Shown here one piece after another: positions 44,724-53,096 of a DNA stretch of 64,000 nt; the first letter of the stretch is position 1, and the number at the start of each line of letters is the position of its first letter. Made by a program: the position numbers and the translations under genes. Location of the stretch: positions 186,001-250,000 of the forward strand of contig JBJHCY010000003.1 in NCBI GenBank assembly GCA_050486265.1, given 5' to 3'. Source of the DNA: SLFH01 sp050486265 (GTDB taxonomy: Bacteria; Planctomycetota; Phycisphaerae; Phycisphaerales; UBA1924). The notes below the pieces were generated by a model that worked only from the letters and a program-made list of their open reading frames with translations, ran no database searches and had not been told where the DNA came from.

Positions 44724-46487
44724 TCAGTTGGAGGGCGTTGAGGCCTGGTCAGTTGTGCGGCGGCGTTGACGCTGCTCTGACTGACCCGAGGCCTGCTGCT
44801 GGGCCGCCGCGGGGGCCGAGGCTTCGCCCTGTCGGGCCGCTCTGCCGGGCTCTGCCGAGGCGGCGGGGGCAGCGCGTCGGAAGCCGCGCTTTTCGAGGTC
44901 GGGGATGATGTCGCCCTCGTCGTTGATCTGGTAGGCGGCGTCGGCGAGCTGCTCGGGCGTCCAATCACGCGACATCGCTTCACCGGAACGGGGATCTCTG
45001 AGGAGGACGGGGGTTCCGGGTTCGAGGCCGCCCCGTATCTCGGCGAAGGTGTCTGAGCGTCGGCCGACCCAGACGGGCTGGGGCCTGACCCGCTGGCCCT
45101 CGGGGACATAGACATACTGGACGGGCCCGCGGGAGAAGACGGCTTGGACAGGGATCGAGAGGGTCTGTTCGACCTGACCGATGACGATGGTCGCGTCGCA
45201 GCGCATCGAGGGCTTGACGCGTTCGAGGTTGTTCTGGCCGCGGTCGATGGCGATGCGGACCGTGTACTCGCGTCGGTTGGGGTCGCGCCAGCCTCCGGTC
45301 TCGGCGAGCAGGCCGACGGAACGGACGACGCCGGAGAACTCGGTGTCGACGGCGTCGACCCGGACGGTCGCTCGTTGGCCCTGGCGGACGCGTCCCTGGA
45401 GGCTCTCGTGGATGCGGACCGCGGCGACCATCTCCGTCGTGTCTGGGAGGTAGATCAGGGTTTCGCGCGGGCGGATCTGCTGGCCGACCGACAGCGGGCC
45501 GTCGTTCATCGACCGCCTGCTGCTCTGCATCGTGCTCTCGTAGACGACGAGGCCTTCGGCGGGGGCGGTGATGATGGCGGCCTCGACCTGGGCGCGGAGC
45601 TTGTCGCGGTTCTCGACGCGGAGGCGGAGCTGTTCACGCCGGGTCTCGAGGGCGGCCTGGCGATTGAGGCGATTGATCTCGTTCTGCTCGATCGTGCGGG
45701 CGAGGTTGTCCTCTGCGTTGGTGACATCGGCCTGGCGTGTTTTCTCCGCCTCTGGGTACTCGAAGGTGTTGTAGATGAGGATGTTCAGATCGGCGATGGT
45801 CTGCGCGGCCTGGGCCTCTTTGAAGGCGATCTCGTCGCGCTGGAGCTCGTCGCGCGAGAGGAAGCCCTGGGATTCAAGCTCCCGGCTCCGCCTGACCTTA
45901 TCGTCCAGACGGTCGAGCTCGCGGTCGGACCGTTCCTTGGCGATGCGGAGTTCCTCGCGCCGTTTGGCGACCTCGCCTTCCTTCCAACGCTGGAGGGCGA
46001 GTTCGGCGAGTTCGAGCTTGAGCTTGGCGTCGCGGAGCCTGGTGGCGTTCTCTGAGAGCTGGATTTTCAGAGCGCCGTCGGCCTGGTCGAAGTCGTTCTG
46101 GGCGTTGACGACCGAGAGCTCCTCCTGCTGCAGGCGGTTCTGGAGCTCCTCGGTGTTGAGCTTGACGAGCACATCGCCCCGCTGGACGAAGGTGCCCTCC
46201 GGGACCAGCTCCTCGATCGTCGAGGAGACATCCAACGGGTTCTTGATCTCGATCGAGCGGGCGGCTTCGAGCTCGCCCGAGGCGAGGGCGGTGATCTCGA
46301 AGTCCATGACGCTCGCGGGGTGCAGTTCGGCGCTCAGGACGCGGGAGTCGCCCTCGCCGCTCTGGGCGAGGTAGATGCCCCCCGCCCCTGCGAGAGTCAC
46401 CACCGCGAGCACCGCGATGGTCTTGCCGGCGCCGAAGCCCCTGTTCTTGCGCCGGATCTTCCCGTTCTTCTTCTGCTGAACTGCCAT
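44724..46487 (-). CDS. HlyD-type periplasmic adaptor protein
   Basis: 587 aa. One N-terminal membrane helix (about 22-42), a barrel-sandwich half (SIEIKNPLDVSSTIEELVPEGTFVQRGDVLVKL), a very long coiled coil (about 110-300), the second lipoyl half (AIITAPAEGLVVYE), a beta barrel and a membrane-proximal domain. The last 60 residues are Ala/Gln/Arg-rich and disordered. The layout fits MacA/HlyD adaptors, but no ATPase, permease or outer-membrane channel gene is adjacent. GGGGAGG stands before the ATG at 46487. Convergent with the HD-GYP gene and divergent from mqnB. Confidence 0.87.
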   Translation of the reverse strand: MAVQQKKNGKIRRKNRGFGAGKTIAVLAVVTLAGAGGIYLAQSGEGDSRVLSAELHPASVMDFEITALASGELEAARSIEIKNPLDVSSTIEELVPEGTFVQRGDVLVKLNTEELQNRLQQEELSVVNAQNDFDQADGALKIQLSENATRLRDAKLKLELAELALQRWKEGEVAKRREELRIAKERSDRELDRLDDKVRRSRELESQGFLSRDELQRDEIAFKEAQAAQTIADLNILIYNTFEYPEAEKTRQADVTNAEDNLARTIEQNEINRLNRQAALETRREQLRLRVENRDKLRAQVEAAIITAPAEGLVVYESTMQSSRRSMNDGPLSVGQQIRPRETLIYLPDTTEMVAAVRIHESLQGRVRQGQRATVRVDAVDTEFSGVVRSVGLLAETGGWRDPNRREYTVRIAIDRGQNNLERVKPSMRCDATIVIGQVEQTLSIPVQAVFSRGPVQYVYVPEGQRVRPQPVWVGRRSDTFAEIRGGLEPGTPVLLRDPRSGEAMSRDWTPEQLADAAYQINDEGDIIPDLEKRGFRRAAPAASAEPGRAARQGEASAPAAAQQQASGQSEQRQRRRTTDQASTPSN

Positions 46488-46672
46488 CGATGCCTCCCCG
46501 GTTCGGGCCGGGATGAAGAGTCTTGCCTGCGGGTCTACCGGCGGGTCCGCGTGCGGTTCTATGCGCCTTACGGCTTTCGCGGGGAATCTCACGGGCGATT
46601 CCGCATCACCGCTCCGGCCTCGAAAGTCTGGGTCAATCGACGCCGCGGATCGGTGAACCCAGTGTCCCCGGC

Positions 46673-46678
46673 TATGCT
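46673..46678 (+). promoter_or_regulatory. -10 box of mqnB
   Basis: TATGCT, then 6 nt, then the GTG start; no Shine-Dalgarno sequence. Predicted leaderless mRNA. Confidence 0.5.
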
Positions 46679-46684
46679 CGGCTC

Positions 46685-47413
46685 GTGCTGAACACGCGGT
46701 TGAATCTGCCGAGCGGGGGGCGTGTGCTGATTGTTGTTGCCGCGGCGAGCGAGGCCGCCGCGCTGCTGCGCGGATTTGCTCTCGAGGTCGAACCGCCGGC
46801 GGAGTGGGGGGTATTCCCGGTCTCGGACGAAGTTGACCTGATTCTGAGCGGGGTGGGCAAGGCGAACGGGTCCGGGGCGACGGCGTCGGCGCTCGACCCC
46901 GGCGTGTACAGCGCGGTCTTGAACATCGGGATCGGGGGCACGCTGGAGCGGGACGCGGCTGCAGAACTGCTCGGGTTGGTGGTCGGGGCGAGCGAATCGG
47001 TGTTCGCCGACGAGGGCGTGGCCGGCCCCGATGGTTTTCGGTCTTTGGCTGAGTTCGGGTTCCCGCCTGTGCCTGCGATGGGGGATCGGGCGTCCGGCGA
47101 CGGTGTCCCGGGCGATGCCGGCCTGCTGCGGTCGCTGGCGGGGATGGGGGTGATCGACCAGACGGGGGTGGTTGCGACGGTCTCGTCGTGCTCGGGGTCG
47201 GATGCGGGCGCGGTCGCGGTGGCGGCCAGGACGGGCGCGATCGTCGAGGCGATGGAGGGGGCGGCGGTCGGTCTGGTCGCGTTGCGGCTGGGGATCCCCT
47301 TTGCGGAGGTCAGGGTCGTGAGCAACACGACGGGCGACCGCGACCGCCAGGTCTGGGATTTCCCCGCGGCGATGAGGGGGCTGGAACGGATCGGGGCGAT
47401 CCTTCGGGGCTGA
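46685..47413 (+). CDS. mqnB: futalosine hydrolase
   Basis: 242 aa, phosphorylase/nucleosidase fold. It should split futalosine into hypoxanthine and dehypoxanthine futalosine, the second step of the alternative menaquinone pathway. Visible: VLIVVAAASEAAALLRGF, NIGIGGTL, EAMEGAAVGLVALRLGIPFAEVR and the family-typical SNTTGDRDRQVWDF near the end, which separates MqnB from MTA/SAH nucleosidases. GTG start at 46685, 7 nt after a -10 box. The other mqn genes are not in the window. Confidence 0.85.
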   Translation: MLNTRLNLPSGGRVLIVVAAASEAAALLRGFALEVEPPAEWGVFPVSDEVDLILSGVGKANGSGATASALDPGVYSAVLNIGIGGTLERDAAAELLGLVVGASESVFADEGVAGPDGFRSLAEFGFPPVPAMGDRASGDGVPGDAGLLRSLAGMGVIDQTGVVATVSSCSGSDAGAVAVAARTGAIVEAMEGAAVGLVALRLGIPFAEVRVVSNTTGDRDRQVWDFPAAMRGLERIGAILRG

Positions 47414-47555
47414 TTCGAGCGCGTTGAGCACGGTCCGAGAACGGTTCGGCCCACGGGTGGGGTTGTGTCGCGTGCGCGGGTGGGTCGAGATGGAGAACCG
47501 GGATCAATGTTGCGGGGCTGGACCGGTCGCCCCTGAAAGCCGACACCCCTTGCGG

Positions 47556-47605
47556 GCCCCGCCATTGCGCGGGGCAAGAGGCGAAGACCGAGCCCCGGCG
47601 CTCGG
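47556..47605 (+). other. two hairpins in the leader of the pilus operon
   Basis: GCCCCGC/GCGGGGC (47556-47562 with 47569-47575) and CCGAGC/GCTCGG (47588-47593 with 47600-47605), ending just before the pilM Shine-Dalgarno sequence. They could be a structured leader. I looked for a cyclic-di-GMP riboswitch and did not find its conserved core. Confidence 0.3.
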
Positions 47606-47626
47606 AGCCGGCAGGGAGTGTTGCAG

Positions 47627-48829
47627 ATGGCGTTGGGAGGCAAGTCGCTCTTCAAGCAGAAGGCCTCGGTGGGGCTGCTCCGCCAGGGCACGCTGCCGGT
47701 CGCGGTGGACTTCGGGTCCACGGCCCTGAAGCTGCTTCAGGTGAGCGGGTCTGACACGCCCACGCTGATCGCCGCGGCGACGCTCCCGACCCCCGACACG
47801 ATGCTGTACGACGAGGGCAAGCGTCTTGCGTACCAGATGGAGCAGCTGCCCTCGCTTCTGAAGTCGTCGGGGTTCAAGGGCAAGAAGGTCGTGGCGGTTG
47901 TGCCGGCTGGGCGGACTTTCTGCAAGCACCTGCAGATCCAGAAAACAGACGGCGTGGCGCTGCGATCGATGATCGATGCGCTCCTGCCCGAGCAGCTCGG
48001 CTGCCCGACGGCTGCGGTGGTGTACCGGCACACGGAGGTCGAGGGCGTCAGCGAGCAGCACCACAAGGCCGAGGTGATCTGCATGGCGACTCCTCGCGAG
48101 CTCGTGGCGAGGCTGATGACGGTGTTCCGCGGGTGCAAGCTCGAGCCGGTGGGGATCCACAACGAGTTCGGGTCGCTGCTGCGGGCTTGCCGCGGGATCC
48201 GCGAGACGGGCGGAGACGACGCGCGTCCGACGCTGTACATGGACTTCGGCTGGACGCGTACGAAGGTTGTGATCGCGCACGGCGACAGGATGGTGTTCGC
48301 CCGCCTGATCGACATCGGGGGGCGTGCGTTCGACGAGGCTGTGTGCGCACAGACGAAGCTCCCGCTTTCTGAGGGTCGTCGGGAGCGGTTGGGCATGGAG
48401 CGGCTGACGCCCGGGGGTCAGGCCCAGTCGCCGGAGGGCGAGGGGGGCGAGCAGATGGCGATGCTGTCTGCGGGGATGGCCAAAGCGGGCGGGGGGACGA
48501 CGCGTGCGAAGACGAGGGCGCAGGTGAAGGCCGATCTTTCCGAGCCTCTTGAGATGCTCGTCGACGAGGTCGGGCACTGCCTGCGTTACCACGAGTCGTT
48601 GTTCGGGGGGCGTCGTGTCGAGCGTGCGGTGCTGGTGGGGGGCGAGGCGCGTCACCGGGCTCTCGGCGAGTCGGTGGCTCGTGCGATCCGTGTGGAAGCG
48701 CAGATCGCCGACCCGATGGCGGGTGTTGCGAGAACAGGCCGTGAGCCCACGACGGGTGTGGATTTTTCCCAGGCCCAGCCGGGCTGGGCGCAGGCGCTCG
48801 GGGCGTGCCTGAGCCCGACGGACCTTTGA
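47627..48829 (+). CDS. pilM: type IV pilus assembly protein PilM
   Basis: 400 aa from the ATG at 47627 (GGGAG 9 nt upstream; a GTG three codons earlier would lack spacing). Actin-like ATPase fold: LPVAVDFGSTALKLLQV is the phosphate-1 strand, and YMDFGWTRTKVVIAHGDRMVFAR with DIGGRAFDEAV are later core motifs. A Gly/Ala-rich insertion lies at about 260-295. PilM sits in the cytoplasm and binds the N-terminus of PilN to couple the inner-membrane complex to the motor. First gene of the pilM-N-O-P-B operon. Confidence 0.9.
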   Translation: MALGGKSLFKQKASVGLLRQGTLPVAVDFGSTALKLLQVSGSDTPTLIAAATLPTPDTMLYDEGKRLAYQMEQLPSLLKSSGFKGKKVVAVVPAGRTFCKHLQIQKTDGVALRSMIDALLPEQLGCPTAAVVYRHTEVEGVSEQHHKAEVICMATPRELVARLMTVFRGCKLEPVGIHNEFGSLLRACRGIRETGGDDARPTLYMDFGWTRTKVVIAHGDRMVFARLIDIGGRAFDEAVCAQTKLPLSEGRRERLGMERLTPGGQAQSPEGEGGEQMAMLSAGMAKAGGGTTRAKTRAQVKADLSEPLEMLVDEVGHCLRYHESLFGGRRVERAVLVGGEARHRALGESVARAIRVEAQIADPMAGVARTGREPTTGVDFSQAQPGWAQALGACLSPTDL

Positions 48830-48848
48830 GTTTGGTTCGGGAGGCGCG

Positions 48849-49715
48849 ATGATGCTGAAGGACTTCGGCCAGGGGCGCGAGAGCAAGGGCGGGACCTTCC
48901 TGCCCGAGGAGTATGTGCGCGGACGCGAGGACCTGCGCACCAACTTCATCGCGGTGCTGCTGTTTGTGGTGGTGATGTTCTGCGTGGTCAGCGCGTTCTG
49001 GATCACCAACCAGCGATGGGTGGATGTTCGCGACCGCCAGGAGCAGATCAACGAGGAGTTCAACCTCGTGAAGGTCGAGGAGGACGAGCTGCGCCGGCTG
49101 GAGGCCAGCCGGAGGACGCTCATCGAGCGTCAGGCGGTGGCGACGGCGCTGCGCGATCCGACGCCGAGGCTTCTCTTGCTGCAGGCGCTGGACGAGGCGC
49201 GTCCTTCGGACCTGGAGCTCGGGCTGATCGAGCTCCGGGGGCGTCGCCTGCAGACGGTCCAGCAGCAGCAGCAGCCCCGCCAGGGCGGGCAGGTTCGTTC
49301 GCTCAGCCGCACGGCGAATGTGAACCAGCAGAACCAGCAGGCCCGCGAGGAGCGTCCGGCGATCTCCCCGCCCAGGTTCGAGTTCACGATGAGCATCCAG
49401 GGCGTGAGCCCGACGAACACTGCGATCGCGGACTACTACGCGGCGCTGCGGCGCTCTCCGATCCTGAAGGATGTCGAGCTCCGTCGTATCGCCGAGACGC
49501 GCCGGGACAACCGCGAGCTGCGTCGGTTCGAGATGACCGCCTCGCTGCGGGACGAGGGTCCGTTGCTGCGTTCGCTGGCGCAGGCCGAGGGCGCAGAGTC
49601 AGAGGAAGCGGTGTCGGTCGAGGCGGTGCTGGAGGCGGCCGAGGCCGCGGGGGACACGCCAGAAGAGCAGGCAGGCCCCGAGGTCGCGGGTGTTGACGCG
49701 GGCAAGGAGAACTGA
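48849..49715 (+). CDS. pilN: type IV pilus inner-membrane protein PilN-like
   Basis: 288 aa. Cytoplasmic start with LPEEYVRGRE, one transmembrane helix (about 35-57), then a periplasmic coiled coil (DVRDRQEQINEEFNLVKVEEDELRRL) and a ferredoxin-like beta domain (FEFTMSIQGVSPTNTAIADYYAALRRS). A Gln-run linker (QQQQQ, about 140) and an acidic tail of about 50 residues make it longer than usual PilN. Position between PilM and PilO supports the call; sequence similarity to PilN is only general. Confidence 0.78.
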   Translation: MMLKDFGQGRESKGGTFLPEEYVRGREDLRTNFIAVLLFVVVMFCVVSAFWITNQRWVDVRDRQEQINEEFNLVKVEEDELRRLEASRRTLIERQAVATALRDPTPRLLLLQALDEARPSDLELGLIELRGRRLQTVQQQQQPRQGGQVRSLSRTANVNQQNQQAREERPAISPPRFEFTMSIQGVSPTNTAIADYYAALRRSPILKDVELRRIAETRRDNRELRRFEMTASLRDEGPLLRSLAQAEGAESEEAVSVEAVLEAAEAAGDTPEEQAGPEVAGVDAGKEN

Positions 49716-49718
49716 GCG

Positions 49719-50258
49719 ATGAGCTTCGGCGTGCGAGAACTTGTGCTGCTTGCTGTGCTTGTCGCGATGCCGGTGGCGAGCTTCTTCCTGGTGTTCAAGC
49801 CGCAGAACGAGGCGATCGCCTCGGCGCGTGCGGAGATCGACCACCGCGAGAGCCTTCTGCATCGTCACCGCGAGGAGACGGCCCGGACGAACAACATCCG
49901 CGAGGAGAACGAGCGTCTCGAGGCCGAGATCGGCTCGCTCGAGGACATGCTGCCGAGCAACCAGGAGCTGTCGGCGGTCATCCGCCAGGTCTCGAACATC
50001 GCGGTTCGGGCGGGCCTGACGGCGCCGGACATGGAGACGAGCGACCCGATCAGGGCGGCGCTCTACTGGGAGCAGCCACTGAAGATGAAGACGACGGGCG
50101 AGTTCCTGGAGTTCGTCGACTTCGTTCGGAGTCTGGAGAACCTGCCCCGCCTGACGCGGATCCCCGACCTGAAGCTCCAGCGTCGGAAGGTGGACGAGCC
50201 GCTCGAGATCGAGTTCACCCTGAGTATCTACTTCATGCGTGAGGAGGGCGGTCGATGA
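49719..50258 (+). CDS. pilO: type IV pilus inner-membrane protein PilO-like
   Basis: 179 aa. One N-terminal transmembrane helix (about 8-28), a coiled coil (EIDHRESLLHRHREETARTNNIREENERLEAE) and the periplasmic domain with LPSNQELSAVIRQVSNIAVRAGL ... KTTGEFLEFVDFVRSLENLPRL, typical of PilO. It pairs with PilN in the periplasm. AAGGAG lies before the ATG. The stop overlaps the next start. Confidence 0.88.
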   Translation: MSFGVRELVLLAVLVAMPVASFFLVFKPQNEAIASARAEIDHRESLLHRHREETARTNNIREENERLEAEIGSLEDMLPSNQELSAVIRQVSNIAVRAGLTAPDMETSDPIRAALYWEQPLKMKTTGEFLEFVDFVRSLENLPRLTRIPDLKLQRRKVDEPLEIEFTLSIYFMREEGGR

Positions 50259-50935
50259 TCGAGGAACGCGACCAGATCAACCAGATGGGTGAGGACGAGC
50301 TCGACCAGGCCCAGCCTTTCGCAGGCCCCGAGGGGGCGGCGCTGGCCAAAGGGGGCAGGCTGACGGGCTTCCAGATCGTGATGGGGATCATCGCGATCGG
50401 CGGGGCCGCGGGTGTGATCTGGATGCGCCAGGTCGGCACCGAGTCTGGGATGGATTTTCAGTCGGCGCCGCAGGCGTTCGAGACCTCGCTGAAGACGCCG
50501 GCGGCGCAGCAGGAGTTCGAGCGTGCGATCCGGGCGTTGGCCGACAGCCGCGCGCCGATCGAGGTGCCCGACCACGCGTTCCGTCAGGATCCGTTCAAGG
50601 TGATGATGGCGGACAACTCCGAGGCTGACGCGCGACAGCTCGCCGAGCTCGAGCGTCAGCGCCAGCGTGCCGCGGTGGAGGAGGAACGCCGCTTGACCGA
50701 GCGTCGACGCGAGCTTCAGATGCGGCTTTCGAGGCTGCGTCTTCAGAGCGCGATGGGGGGGCGCAACCCGATCGCGAATGTCAACGGCAGGCTCGTGCGT
50801 GTCGGGGAGAAGATCGACGACTTCTTCACGGTCGAGGAGATCGACGCGGGCCGGGTCGTGGTCAAGGCGCACGGCGAGAGATACGAGCTTCGGATGGGGC
50901 GCGACATGGCGGTGGTCCCGCTGGGCAACGACTGA
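50255..50935 (+). CDS. PilP/GspC-like pilus protein
   Basis: 226 aa. One transmembrane helix (about 39-58), a coiled coil with Arg/Glu-rich LERQRQRAAVEEERRL, and a small C-terminal beta domain (GGRNPIANVNGRLVRVGEKIDDFFTVEEIDAGRVVV) that resembles the PilP/GspC homology region. PilP lipoproteins link the PilN/PilO complex to the secretin; here a membrane helix replaces the lipid anchor. The ATG overlaps the pilO stop. No secretin (pilQ) follows. Confidence 0.7.
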   Translation: MIEERDQINQMGEDELDQAQPFAGPEGAALAKGGRLTGFQIVMGIIAIGGAAGVIWMRQVGTESGMDFQSAPQAFETSLKTPAAQQEFERAIRALADSRAPIEVPDHAFRQDPFKVMMADNSEADARQLAELERQRQRAAVEEERRLTERRRELQMRLSRLRLQSAMGGRNPIANVNGRLVRVGEKIDDFFTVEEIDAGRVVVKAHGERYELRMGRDMAVVPLGND

Positions 50936-50968
50936 ACAGCCGGATCGATCCGGTCGGAGAGCGGTCGC

Positions 50969-52999
50969 GTGGGCAAGTACAACATCGACGACATCCTGTC
51001 GCAGCTCGGCGCCGAGAACGAGGCGTCCTCCGGGGGCGCTGCGTCCGGGCGGCCCGCGCCCAAGCCCCCGCGCCGCCTGGAGGACATGCAGACCGCCAAG
51101 CGCCCGCACACGATCGACAAGGCGGAGTCGTCGTTCAGTCCTCTGCCGGCGGTGCCCTCCGCCCAGCGTCGCAAGGACGCCGAGAACGACCCGGCGGTGA
51201 AGCAGAACTCCTCGGCGCCGACGACGCGGGTCGGCCAGGCGGTCAGCGACCTGTACCGCCCCGAGGCGGGCGAAGGCGAGAACAACGGGGCCGCGACGGA
51301 GCTGGGCGAGGCGCTTCTGGCCTCCAAGGCGGTGACGCCCGAGCAGCTCACCTCCGCGAAGAATGTCATCAAGCAGTCGCCCGGGCGTCGGCTCGTCGAT
51401 GTGCTGATCGAGCAAGGCGTCGACGAGGCGCCGATCCAGAGGGTCGTCGCGCAGCTCGCCCATGTGCCTTTCGAGCGGATCGACCTCGAGAAGGGGATCG
51501 AGGGCGGTTTCGACGGCAAGCTGCTCCAGCGTCTCGGCGCGGACTTCTGCAAGAAGCACATGGTCGTCCCCCTCCGCACCGAGGGCAAAAGGGCGGTGGT
51601 GGGGACGACGCGTCCCGACGATGTCTTCCTGCTCGACGAGATCCGTCGCAGGCTGAGCGTGCCCGCGGTCAAGCTAGTGCTGGTGACCGGTTTCGATGTC
51701 CGCGGGGCGCTGGAGATCCTCGGCGAGGACGACACCCAGCAGGAAGATCTCAACGACATCCTCGCCGATGTGGACGAGGGCGATGTCGAGGTCCAGCAGA
51801 AGACCAGCGAAGCGGTCGACCTCGAACAGCGGGCGGGCGAGAGCCCGGTTATCCGGTATGTGAACTACATCATCCAGACCGCCATTAAGGAGGGCGCGTC
51901 GGACATCCACATCGAGCCGGAGGAGAAGAAGCTCAAGGTCCGCTTCCGTATCGACGGCATCCTGTTCGAGATGATGAACCCGCCGGTGTCGATGGCGGCC
52001 GCGATCACCAGCCGCCTGAAGATCATGGCGAACCTGGACATCTCCGAGCGGCGGATCCCCCAGGACGGTCGCATCCGCTGCACTGTGCAGGGGCGTAAGC
52101 TCGACCTCCGTATGTCGACGCTTCCGACGGCGGTCGGCGTCGAGAAGACGGTGATGCGTATTCTCGATACGCGGTCGATCAATGTGCAGCTCGAAGACCT
52201 CGGCTTTGAGGCGGACACGCTGGAGCTCTGGAAGGCCCAGGTGCAGGCGCCGCACGGGATCGTGCTGGTGACGGGCCCGACCGGCTCGGGTAAGACGACC
52301 ACGCTGTATTCGTCGCTCCGCCAGCTCGACAAGAACAAGCTGAACATCTCGACGGTGGAAGACCCGGTCGAGTACCACCTCGACGGGATCACGCAGACGC
52401 AGACGCACGACCGCATCGGGATGACCTTCTCCGCGGCTTTGCGGGCTCTCTTGCGTCAGGACCCCGATGTGATCATGGTGGGTGAGATCCGCGACCACGA
52501 CACGGCCCACATCGCCGTGCAGGCGGCGCTGACGGGCCACCTGGTGCTCTCGACCTTGCACACCAACGACGCGCCGGGCTCGGTGACGCGCCTGGTGAAC
52601 ATCGGGCTGGAGCCCTTCCTGGTGGGGGCTGCTCTGAACGGCGTGCTCGCCCAGCGTCTGGTGCGCCGCTTGTGCGCCGGGTGCAAGAAGCAGGCCGAGC
52701 CGAGCGAGGACATGGCCGAGTTTCTGCAGATGCAGGGGCTCGACAAGTCGCAGCACTGGGTCGCCGAGGGGTGCGACAAGTGCCGCAACACGGGGTACGC
52801 CGGACGCGTGGGCGTGTACGAGCTCCTGGTGGTCGACGATTACCTGCGAGATGTGATCGCCCGCAACCCGAATGTGTCGGAGTTCAGGCGGATGTGCCTG
52901 GAGCGGGGGATGGTCAGCCTGCAGTCCGACGGGATGGCAAAGGCGGCGCAGGGGATGACCAGCGTCAAGGAAGTGCTCAGGGTGACCAAGGAGCACTGA
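50969..52999 (+). CDS. pilB: type IV pilus assembly ATPase PilB (GspE family)
   Basis: 676 aa. N-terminal disordered region (about 1-110), then a GspE N1-type domain (GEALLASKAVTPEQLTSAKNVI ... VAQLAHVPFERIDL). The ATPase core has EGASDIHIEPEEKKLKVRFRIDG, Walker A GPTGSGKT (436-443), the Asp box, Walker B DVIMVGEIRD, the His box STLHTNDAPGS, and the zinc tetracysteine CAGC (569/572) with CDKC (602/605) that marks PilB/GspE and is absent from PilT. It drives pilus extension. GTG start at 50969. Last gene of the operon; PilT starts at the other end of this window. Confidence 0.94.
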   Translation: MGKYNIDDILSQLGAENEASSGGAASGRPAPKPPRRLEDMQTAKRPHTIDKAESSFSPLPAVPSAQRRKDAENDPAVKQNSSAPTTRVGQAVSDLYRPEAGEGENNGAATELGEALLASKAVTPEQLTSAKNVIKQSPGRRLVDVLIEQGVDEAPIQRVVAQLAHVPFERIDLEKGIEGGFDGKLLQRLGADFCKKHMVVPLRTEGKRAVVGTTRPDDVFLLDEIRRRLSVPAVKLVLVTGFDVRGALEILGEDDTQQEDLNDILADVDEGDVEVQQKTSEAVDLEQRAGESPVIRYVNYIIQTAIKEGASDIHIEPEEKKLKVRFRIDGILFEMMNPPVSMAAAITSRLKIMANLDISERRIPQDGRIRCTVQGRKLDLRMSTLPTAVGVEKTVMRILDTRSINVQLEDLGFEADTLELWKAQVQAPHGIVLVTGPTGSGKTTTLYSSLRQLDKNKLNISTVEDPVEYHLDGITQTQTHDRIGMTFSAALRALLRQDPDVIMVGEIRDHDTAHIAVQAALTGHLVLSTLHTNDAPGSVTRLVNIGLEPFLVGAALNGVLAQRLVRRLCAGCKKQAEPSEDMAEFLQMQGLDKSQHWVAEGCDKCRNTGYAGRVGVYELLVVDDYLRDVIARNPNVSEFRRMCLERGMVSLQSDGMAKAAQGMTSVKEVLRVTKEH

Positions 53000-53040
53000 G
53001 CGGGCTCCCGAGACGGGTCGGATCAGCGCTACGCTCCTTT

Positions 53041-53080
53041 CCGGCCGGCGACCGCCGGCGACCGCCGGCGACCGCCGGCG
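53041..53080. repeat. 10-bp tandem repeat
   Basis: ACCGCCGGCG repeated three times (53051-53080), preceded by a related CCGGCCGGCG. It lies in the leader of the nuclease gene, 17 nt before the ATG. Unit length equals about one helical turn. Confidence 0.7.
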
Positions 53081-53096
53081 CCGATGGAGCACACCG

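Noticed and set aside
47500..47620. Possible cyclic-di-GMP riboswitch before the pilus operon
   Set aside because: Hairpins are present and the biology would fit, but the conserved GEMM core and its receptor sequence are not visible.
53041..53080. CRISPR-like repeat
   Set aside because: Units are 10 bp without spacers; this is a simple tandem repeat. No CRISPR array or cas gene was seen anywhere in the window.
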